Positions 55,406-64,000 of a stretch of 64,000 bases of DNA are shown piece after piece. The stretch's first letter is position 1. Each line of letters starts with the position of its first letter. The stretch covers positions 233,998 to 297,997 of the forward strand of contig MEHQ01003415.1 in the NCBI GenBank assembly GCA_008828725.1, given 5' to 3'. The notes under the pieces were generated by a model. That model saw nothing but the letters and a program-made list of their open reading frames with translations, ran no database searches and was not told where the DNA came from. The DNA is from Saccharina japonica (taxonomy: Eukaryota; Sar; Phaeophyceae; Laminariales; Laminariaceae). A program made the translations under genes and the position numbers.

Positions 55406-58400
55406 CTGGGTGGACAAGAGGATGTCGCCGGTGCTGTCCTTGGTGTTGATCTGCTTCATCTCCGCGACGGTCTTCCGCGCGTTGACGAACTGCTCCAGTG
55501 GAGATACGGTGCCGATAGCTTCCGCGAGGGTCGCGTCCAGAGCCTGCTTCACGCTCATAGCCGGTCTATTGCTCCCCCGTTCCCTCGCCGTAACGCCTTC
55601 TATCGGCACTATCCGTGCAGTGTTGCTCCCCTCACCCACTAAACGGTTGGGGGAGGAGCAGTTAGCCGCTAAAACTGGGTCTGCATCCTTGGGTTCGGCA
55701 ACAACTTCCTTGGAGAGGGTTCGAGATACGCGACAGCCCGATTGCCGTTTCCTTCCCGCTGGTGCCGCGGACGACCCAGCCAACGATCCGCATTTTGCGG
55801 AAGACGGCCGTCGCCCTCGCCCGCCGGAAGTAGCAGCACTCGATGGTCTAGGTGCCATTTTCTTCGGTCCGACGCTTAACGCATCCCAGGCTGGTTTGAA
55901 TCCACCTCTCTCCCGCTTGCCACCGCCGCCGCCACCGCCGCCGCCGCCGTTGTCGTACAGGAGACTGGTTTCGGCAGATGACGGGCGGCAACAATACGGG
56001 GAGTCTGAGCCGTGCTCTGACGTTCGCCGCGTACGGTGTCCCTCGGATTCCGAGGAAGCTGTGCACCGGAGCAGTCGACCCAGCGTAGTTTTCCGCAGCG
56101 AGGGTGGCGGCTGCTGGGCGGCATCTGTCCCGTGGTCGGCCTTTCCGAACAGGAACTCCACCTCCGGACCGCTCAGCAAGGGGGTGAAGGTGGAAGGTTC
56201 GAGCTCCTTCGCGGGGGCCCGCCGACGATCCTTCGCTGTGTGGGGTCGCTGTCGGACGGACGTGTGAGCGGTGGTGCCGGGCGGTGCGTTTGCCCCTCGC
56301 TTGGAAGGAGGCTTTCTCAGCCAAACGCCAGCGTCGCGTGGGGCCCACTTCGGGGCACGGGGCTGTCGGTTACGTAGATAGCTCGTTCGCCTTACGGGCG
56401 CGCTTCCCTGCGGGAGAAAAGAGCAATTTAGTGGTGGGGAGGGGGAACGTGATGCGGAGTTAGGTGTTGCTGGGTGTCGCGCTTGTGTGAGATGTGCGAA
56501 CGTCAACGAGGGCGGGTGCCGCGCGCTGAGCGTGGTGATTTGTCTCTCGAGAATGCCCGTTAACGCTTGATCCTTCACACTGGACGCGTGCTATGACAGA
56601 GGTGGCACTTCTTGGCGAAAATTGTTTTTGTGGATGGCGGGGATCTTGACCCAACGTCGCCGGGATGCCATCCGTTTTTTGCAACCTGGATTTGAGTATG
56701 CTGTACGTAAGGCCGTGGGATTGTTCATCGAGTTACACTTTCAGCTTTTTATCGAAAACATTTTATACTCACTATTACTGTAGTATAGAGATCCTCAAGT
56801 GAGGAAAATCTCCGGAAAAAAATGGTGCACCTCTACCTCAGCATGCGTCGTTGAAGGTATCCCCAACATCTACTGCAGTCTACTGTGGTGTGAGCATCGA
56901 TAGCTCTTTGTTGTGAGCTTTGATCATCGGGGAACCGTTGCAGTCCCCCCGCTCGCTCGCTGCGGAAGCTAAGTGTACTCCGCGTGATTTTCCGTAACAT
57001 GTACAGTACCTTCTTAGCCGTATTACCGTGTCAGCATCTGGATTTGCCACACGCTTCGAAACGGCCTAAAGTCCTCGTTGTTTGTAAGTTCCCCACAGTC
57101 GTTCCTCGCAGACAACCGCCTTCGACAATCCCACAGCCAACAAATACGGCAAGCCTACAGTACCCATGCCGCCGACAGTAAACCCAGCGAGTCCACGAAA
57201 AATAGGCATTGCCGACGCATGCTACGGTAGCCTGCATGCAGGTGCACCCTGTTTCTGCCTTCTGAGGGTGGTGGCTTATTACTTGAGGAGCTCTAAACCT
57301 CAACCAAAAAAACTGAATTTGAAGGGAAACAAAAGTGCTATGTACCCGATGGACGTTATCACGACCTACCGTATGTACTGTAAGTAAACAAATGAAACAT
57401 CCTGCAACACGATATTGAATAGACGACGAATTCGGGTCAAGGAGGCCCGACCTTCAGAAGCACAACCCGCCAAAACGTGCTGCTACTTCTATCGTAGCAC
57501 GCGTCTGAAAAAAAAACACACACACACACGCAGACGCTGCACAGCAGTAGCACGTACCTGCGACGACGCGTCACCCCGTCTTCTCGTGGCATGCGACCTA
57601 TCGTTGTTCGCCCGGGCGCTCGCAGATCCCGGTGCGCGGTGCCTCATATCTTCGCCCTGCCGCGCTTCCGAGGAGGCCCGTTCCTCCGCCTCCTTGGTAG
57701 CCTTCAGCACCTTCTGGCTGACCGTGCGAGCCAAGTGGGAGCTGGACGCGCGCGACAACCTCGAAAACTTTCCTGACGACAAACAAGCGGAAGGTGCCGA
57801 CTGAGGCCTCGGCCCGGCCCTCGACCCCCGCTCCGGAGCATCTATCTTCATTCTGCTGATGTCAACCCTCCGTTGCGTTGAGCGGGATTCGTTGCCTTCC
57901 GCCGCCTTCTGATCGCCGTCTGTCGCGGCGTGTCGATCCTCTTCGGACTGTGTCCTGTTGCTTCCCCGTGCCACAGGCACCTCGTCCCCGTCTTGTTTCG
58001 CCCCTTCTCGTGGGCAGGACGGAGAGGAGGATATGCCGGAGGCTTCTAAACCGTTGGCGGTCTTTTGTAGCGCTTCTCCGTGTTGGGCGCGGTTCCTGCT
58101 TTCTGCACAGCCGGTGCCGCCGTCGGCGAGCGCTGACGCTTGCTCGTTCTCCTTGCCTGTGACGATCTCGGGTGTTTCCCCGTCGGCACCCGGCTCCCCG
58201 GCCTCCAGGTCACTACCATCGTCGGTGTCAAAATCAGCCTGCAGTTCGGCCAGCAGGCGCGCCACATCGCTGTCGTCTACCAGGCGTCCGTCTTCTCTTT
58301 CCACGGCTGCAGTGTCTTCGTCTGTGTCTTCGACTGTTTCTGCCCCTGCCGCGACCCCCGTCTCCGCGTCCTGGTCGTCGCCCGAACGCTCGGTGTCAGC

Positions 58401-61400
58401 GGTGCTGCTGCTGCTACGTCGGGTACTCGCGGGCCGTTTTTTTCGGGGTGGAAGCCCGTGAGTTTCTCTGTACAGATCCTCGAAGACCTGCGTGTGTATG
58501 TGTGTTTGTGTTGGAGAGCAGCGCAAAGGGCGCAGAGTCGTGGCGCAAGCAACGGTTAACCCTTTTACTGCGGTGCAGTACTTGTATCGGCCCTCTCGTA
58601 AGCAAGCTGAAACTACTGTAGATGTTAGGCCAACACCCTTACGTCAGATGCTAGGCTAGTCTCCTTAGACCTGTGTCCTTACTCTCGTGGAGCGAGAAGG
58701 TGATATACACAGTAGATTTTTTAGACGGCGAGCGCCCACGCTCGTACATATTTCTTCTTATTTTCTTCAATTTCTACAGTAGGATGTACTGTAGATGTCT
58801 TGAATACAGTTTGCCGATGTATACTGCACTACCTGTACAATAAAAACTATGTCCAAATCAAACTAATATAGCATTCTTGACGTACGTGTAACGACAGTTG
58901 GGTACGAGTAGTGGTGTTTATACACCAACGGCCCTTACATTGACGCTCAGAGTGGTACTGCACTTTACGTCGTGCAGTAAAGTAGTTTGTACCCAAAACT
59001 TTGGCGCTAGCCATGTCAGGGCTCTACCCCCCGGGGGTGCCTAGAAACGTCGGCCAAGCTACAACAACAGCAGTTACTCTGTAGTTGTGGCTGAGGCAGT
59101 CCTAGTGGTCGATTGACAAAAGCATGGTGGCAGTGCGCCGCGCACACGAATAGCAGTTGATTGAGCGTTCCGGACCCTTTGGGGCAGATGGGACTGCCTC
59201 TACAGTAGTAACATTAATAGTCCGTTTGGTCACTTTGGCCTAACCTACTACTGCACACACTCGCATACCTCGTACACAGTATGCGACACCACTTGAGCAT
59301 CTCTTTTGGTGGGCCCGAAGCTCGAATTAACATGTCCAGGCACGGTGTGTTCTGCTATAAATTTCAGTGTAAAAATGGTCGTGTAATAATGTTTTTTCGT
59401 CCAAAACTCGAGCCTTGTTGACTCCCAACAATTATCACGTGCTGTCGCGTACTGTGTATCCTTGGTGATAACACCCCCCAATACTTGTTGTGCTTCACTG
59501 CCGTATCTCACCTCGCCGATGGACAATGAACTGCAGCGCTCCGAGGCGCCGCCGCGGGTTGCCTGCGCCTGCGCCTCCTTCTTAGCCTGGAGAGCGGCCA
59601 ACTCCGAGTAGAACAGGTCTCCCCCATCGTCGTCGCCACAAGTTCGGTCGAGGACACTGAGTCCCATCCCTTCTTTGACCGGCGAGAGGAGCATGAGTGT
59701 CTTTTCAAAGCTGTCCACCATGTCCTCCATCTGGCCAGCGGTACGAGAGTACAGCATTATTAGTAGCATTATTTGTATTACACGTACGTCTGCACTGCTG
59801 TAGTAGTGGGACAGAAGACGTCGTACCTAACGGTGGCGTGGCGTTGGCAGCAGCAGTAGTACTCTGTAGTGTTAAGGTCACCCCTGGAAACATGTAGTGC
59901 TGATGAGTCTGAGGTGGCTGAGACGTACTGCTGTATGCATCAGATGGCACCGCCACCAGGCAGGCAGTCGCGGTCTGTGCTTCGCATACCCACCACACAT
60001 GTACAGCAGTAGTACTCGTATTGAAGGGGGAACATAGTAATCAGGACCAAACATGTTTAGTAATCATACTGGAACATATTGGTGTTTGTGTGCCGGATGG
60101 GTCTTGATAACTATGCCCCCCCGTGATAGTTGTTTTTCTCGAGGGCGCGCATGATAAACAGCAGTGTGTGACCCAAAACATGTCTACGTACAGGTGAAAT
60201 ATCAAATATGCAAAAAAAAAATATGTAAATATCGAAGGAGGTCACAAATCTGATGGGTGCCACGGGACACTATTAATACTATTAATACTGTATATCGTAT
60301 ACGTACAGAGTAATAAGAAACAGGGAAGCTGATCCAGGTTGGGTTTCTGATTTTAGAATGGATGCATTCTACTGTGTGCACTACAACTGTAAATTTAGCG
60401 TAAAATAACTCCCGAATTTCTTATTTTCCTGTTCCTAACGAGTGTCTTTCGCTACGATACGTTACCCTGTCGAGCAGTACGTATATAGGTGTGTGTGTGC
60501 GTTCTTCACATTAAACCTTCCTTTCTACCCGTCAACATCCAGCACACCCAGTGTCCGTGCCGATTCTTCATCCTAAAAAGGTACCAGTTCTGTGGTCACA
60601 AAACTACGACACAGAGATACTACGCTCAGTGCAGTAAGCAGAGCAGACAATGCAATGCCATATACGACAGGCAAGACCTACCCTGCTAGCAATCCAGGTG
60701 CATGCAAGAGAAAAAAAGAGAAAAAAGAAAAAAAGCGAAAAGGAAAAATAAATAAAAAGTAAAAATGTTTGTTTGTTTTGTTATTTTTCCCCCTCCCCCC
60801 CACCGCCGCACCATTGCACCACCCCCTCGGGATGACGTGTCAATGTGTTGTCTCTGCGGTCTTGTTTGTGTGAGTGTTTGCTTGTACTTTTGACTTGTCT
60901 CTTTGTCTTTGTCTTCGTCTTTTTCCCTTCGTTGCTTTTGACCTTTTGCAGTTACAATGCTCGCAGGCCGGGGGTACATCAGTCACACGGGACCATAGTT
61001 CCCTTCCCCCGTATCATGTCTGCGCTTATCATCGGGGTGGAGGACTCGATTTGTTTGCCTGACCGGTGTGAACCCGGCACGGAACACCCCGGCATTATAG
61101 GGGCACCAAGATAGAATCAGGGGGCGTGTACCCCCGATTGGTGATGTTGACTTTTCCATTTTTATTGTTACCTTCACATAGCGTGTAGAGGGGAGCGGAG
61201 GGCTCCAGACTATCTGTTTTTGACTGGCTTTGATCGCTTTGCGGACCCTTCGGGTTCCACTTTTATTTCAGTATACCTTTTTTGGGTAAGTTAGTCTGTG
61301 ACCACGGGAATCGACCGTGTCAAGTGTTGGATTAGTACGGACAGATGGAGGTACTGGATAGAGAGACCGGCACGGTTTTTAATGTGAAGACAACAACAAC

Positions 61401-62186
61401 AACAACAACAAACATACAGTACAGCAGTAGTACGACTCGTTTCCTTTGCTGTGAATTCGTACCGTACAAACAAAAGACGGGGGCAAGAAACCACAGCTTT
61501 CAATGATGCCCCCGAAGGAAGCTACTATTGTAGTCTATTGATAGTGCTGTACGATGCTATTATGATACGATGCCACGATGATATACATCTACTGTACGCA
61601 CTAACCTGCCGTTCGGCTTTTTCGTCCACCGCCCACGGCCTCACCCTACTCTCCGGGAAGAGAGCCGGATCTTTCTGTGACCGCCACCACACACGCCGCA
61701 GACAAACAACAACAACAAACAAACGTGTCAGAACGAGTACGAGTTCGTACGTATAACAAATGAGTGCGGAGAGCTACGTAGAGCCAGGGCGGCGAGATGA
61801 TCGGCCTCTGCTTACTACAACAGCTGCGGCGTCTGTAAGCCAACGGCTGTCGGATCTGGTTTTAAGGCTGTTTGTCCTGCTGTGTTTGTCCTGTATCAGC
61901 TACAGCATGCAAAGGCCAAGCACTGCCTACAGTAGTACAGTCGTAGTGTGTTGAGGGTTGCATATTACAAGTGCACCAACGATCACGAGCAATACTCCCA
62001 GCATGATACCCGTATGATAGCATACATGTCTCCAGAGAAAGCGTAATGGCAGCGCTCTCTCTCGCTACGAGATAGATGGAGCTGTGATGCAACCAACGAG
62101 GCCTTTCCGTATGAATGATGCTGTGGAGAAAGCAGTCAGCGTACCTCTGGATCCCCGCCATTGCCTCGCCCTGTTGCGAGGGACAT
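55406..62186 (-). CDS. Large disordered RPxSA-motif protein, five exons from the start, 3' end open
   Basis: The exons are 62186-62145 (start MSLATGRGNGGDPE), 61674-61606, 59730-59512, 58487-57558 and 56407-55406. All are multiples of three, all introns are phase 0 and all borders are GT-AG, giving 754 residues so far. A short ordered part (KDPALFPESRVRPWAVDEKA, then MEDMVDSFEKTLMLLSPVKE and ALQAKKEAQAQAT) precedes a long acidic and Ser/Arg-rich disordered region with RPQSAPSA, RPSSAETS, RPSSAATSG and RPSSAKCGS motifs. The end reads VKQALDATLAEAIGTVSPLE and VNARKTVAEMKQINTKDSTG. Repeated RPxSA motifs are often seen in cytoskeletal or flagellar proteins, but that is only a hint. No enzymatic domain is visible. 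Confidence 0.8.
56589..56843. mobile_element. MITE A-related element in an intron
   Basis: The ends TGCTATGACAGAGGTGGCAC and GCACCTCTACCTCAGCA are diverged family A termini. It lies in the intron between exons 57558-58487 and 55406-56407. Confidence 0.65.
57220..57499. mobile_element. MITE family A, 280-bp subtype, in an intron
   Basis: It starts TGCTACGGTAGCCTGCATGC and ends TTCTATCGTAGCA. The interior GACGAATTCGGGTCAAGGAG is shared with other copies. Its right end is 58 bp from the splice donor at 57557. Confidence 0.8.
58488..59275. other. Intron of the RPxSA gene, nothing recognised
   Basis: No exon or repeat family is evident. A GTTTGTACCCAAAACTTTGG stretch near 58988 faintly recalls the GTTTGTCCC hairpin family. 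Confidence 0.4.
59276..59455. mobile_element. MITE family E (ACAGTACGCGACA termini)
   Basis: A 180-bp element with inverted ends ACAGTATGCGACACCA and GTGCTGTCGCGTACTGT. The second copy is at 63551. It lies in an intron of the RPxSA gene, 56 bp from the donor of exon 3. Confidence 0.75.
59731..61605. other. Intron 2 of the RPxSA gene with repeats
   Basis: It contains a family D-like element at about 60305-60440 (GTAATAAGAAACAGG ... TTATTTTCCTGTTCCTAACG), an A-rich tract near 60710-60770 and an ACA triplet run at 61390. No further exon is required by phase. Confidence 0.55.
61000..61110. mobile_element. Dispersed element B, diverged reverse copy
   Basis: TTGCCTGACCGGTGTGAACC and ACACCCCGGCATTATAGGGG correspond to the element B core in reverse orientation. 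Confidence 0.5.
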
Positions 62187-62653
62187 AGCGAGCTGTTGCT
62201 GCTGCCGCGGCGCAGTGGAAGAAGTGGAAAAGCTACATACAGCGCTCGCACGCAACACGCACAACCATAACCTTTCGAAAAACAAACTAAAAAAAAAAGA
62301 CAAAAAAAGACAACAAGAAAAAAAAAACGGTTTTCTGGGTTTCGACACACCAAAGCTTTTTTTTCGTCGTATCAGAGGGTACAGGATAAGGATATGACTC
62401 TTTGATGCAACACAATACGATCCCATGCTATTGATATGCACGCCAATTCCGCGTACGACGTACAGTATTAATAGTAGATACATGCCATACCTGGCACGTA
62501 CGTACGAGTGGCTTGTCCCCAACACATGGGGGGGGGGCGGTTTTTATAGAAGGGCTGTTGAATGTTAATCGGGTTCTACAGCCCGTACCTACAGTACTGC
62601 TGTGTATGATATCATACACAGCGCTGGAATAAGTGAGTGCATCATCAGGATGC

Positions 62654-62870
62654 TGGCGGGGCGCCCTACTCGAACTGCCGCTTGCTGTGTCTACGTACGA
62701 GTATAGGATTACCGTACTATTAATACTACAGACACTGCTCTTGATGATGATGATGATGATACTCGAACTGCCGCTTGCTGTGTCTACGTCCGGGTATAGG
62801 ATTACCGTACGATACTACTACAGACACTACTCTTGATGATGATGATGATGATGATGACGATGATGATGCA
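62654..62870. repeat. Tandem duplication ending in GAT triplet runs
   Basis: The unit CTCGAACTGCCGCTTGCTGT, GTATAGGATTACCGTAC, CTACAGACACT then (GAT)n occurs twice, about 91-100 bp apart. Slippage at the GAT run may have produced it. Confidence 0.85.
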
Positions 62871-62921
62871 GGTCTACTGGAGGGCCTCTCTCTTGATGAT
62901 GGCGATGATGATGGTGGCGCA

Positions 62922-63429
62922 TGCTACTACCTGTACGGTAGAGGCGCTGCACCATTTATTTTGTCTGAGGCTCTCCTCGCTTGATTGAGGAGATATTATG
63001 TACCTCCCCCAAAAGGATATCCGTTTTCTTTTGGGGTGGGAAACAGATTTAAAAGTACTACTGTAACAGTATTAATAGTCGTAGTACGTATAACACCCGA
63101 TGACCATTCATTCCCAGGGCCTACGTTACGTGAGTAAGTATGAAACGAAAAGTATTAATAATAAACTAAGAAACACGTCGTCAGCTGTGAATTCTCCCAA
63201 CCGGTCGATATTCAGCTTTGCTACGTAGCTGCGTGGCGTTATTCCATGATGTTATTGTTAGGTACATTTCCTCGCGACTGACTACTGGCCGGGGACTCCC
63301 CTGGATGCTACCAGGGTCTATTGCAGTAAAATAATGAAATTCCGACGATTTTTGGGCCATTTCGAACACATTTCAGCCCAAAACTGCTACGAGTACGTAT
63401 ACGATATACTATATACCTCTATCGTAGCA
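62922..63429. mobile_element. MITE A-related long element (about 508 bp)
   Basis: The left end TGCTACTACCTGTACGGTAG (with GAGGCGCTGCACC) and the right end CCTCTATCGTAGCA are diverged family A termini. TCTGAGGCTCTCCTCGCTTG and TTCCGACGATTTTTGGGCCA align with the usual interior blocks. No long open frame is present. Confidence 0.55.
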
Positions 63430-63550
63430 AGCGTGGAATGACTAGCTTTTAGTATACCCGCGCCATTCCCGTTGCCCTCTTGAATCGACCGGTGTATTCT
63501 CTACAAATTCGTAACCCCCACCACTGCTACTGTATCCATCCATGGTACAG

Positions 63551-63725
63551 CAGTACGCGACACCAGTTGAGAATCTCTTATTTCTGGCCAGGCTGGAATT
63601 CTTATGTCGGGCAGGGTGTGTCCTACACTATATTTTCAGTACAAAAGAGGTCATGTTCTTATTTTCGTCTAAAAAGCCAACTTGACATTCTTAACTGCCG
63701 AGTTATTCAGTGTTGTCGCGTACTG
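63551..63725. mobile_element. MITE family E, second copy
   Basis: CAGTACGCGACACCAGTTGA to CAGTGTTGTCGCGTACTG. It shares the GTGTGTCCTACACTATATTT-type interior with the 59276 copy. Confidence 0.75.
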
Positions 63726-64000
63726 TATATTACTATTTGTTTTGGTCGTTGTAAATATTCCACACATGCTATCGTAAGTACACCGGGTACATAATGTAGT
63801 AGTACCGTGGTATATATGAGTACAGGTATGTATGTGGCACTGCGGTATACCAGGTATGCCCGGTAAGGCCATAAACCCGAGCTCTCGCCATGCATGACAT
63901 ACGATAGGTAGGGCCCAACGATATGACGAAGTGTGTCAGCTTTTTCATTCTGACTGATTAATGCCCTGCACATGGTCGGAAGACAAATTATACAATAATA

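Noticed and set aside
55410..56267. 285-codon plus-strand ORF
   Set aside because: It is a shadow of the phase-supported minus-strand exon 55406-56407.

Overview
The window looks like nuclear DNA of a brown alga (stramenopile), most likely Ectocarpus or a close relative. This is inferred from several signs: genes with many short exons and long repeat-filled GT-AG introns, a plastid protein whose presequence begins with a signal peptide followed by a Ser-Ser-Ala-Phe junction (the secondary-plastid type), TTAGGG-type interstitial telomere motifs, and very abundant MITE-like and minisatellite DNA. No prokaryotic operons, rRNA genes or CRISPR arrays were seen.

Four protein genes are supported by exon-intron phase as well as by open frame. 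(1) Minus strand, 15578-24481, plus an N-terminal exon at 32131-32236: a PLP-dependent Cys/Met-metabolism (gamma-lyase / trans-sulfuration) enzyme. (2) Plus strand, about 33462-38159: a five-exon gene for a protein of the type I recall as DUF6940. (3) Minus strand, 40679-44750: a complete four-exon gene for a 193-residue plastid-targeted membrane protein. (4) Minus strand, 55406-62186: a long, disordered, RPxSA-rich protein of unknown function, recovered from its start through five phase-0 exons but with an open 3' end. Genes 1 and 2 are divergent and meet over a CTG/CAG repeat near 33.35 kb.

Layout: 1-6.3 kb is intergenic, with an assembly gap, a Tn5 mosaic-end adapter sequence and two tRNA-like repeats. 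6.35-13.1 kb is a degenerate complex satellite. 15.6-33.2 kb is gene 1, whose introns hold minisatellites, homopolymers, a second gap and an array apparently derived from its own exon/donor junction. 28.1-33.1 kb is a large imperfect palindrome that duplicates one exon in inverted orientation. 33.5-38.2 kb is gene 2, with a 426-bp hairpin element in its first intron. 45.6-46.6 kb is a mirror-image minisatellite. 49.8-51.2 kb is a recent direct duplication of composite mobile DNA. 52-64 kb carries several MITE families, many of them inside introns of gene 4.

The strongest unusual signals are structural: the palindrome with unequal arms, the exon-derived intronic array, the mirrored minisatellite, a dispersed element with a conserved coding-like peptide, and direct evidence of assembly contamination near 1.8 kb. 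I see no convincing new multi-gene system. No searches were run; all family names come from motif recognition.
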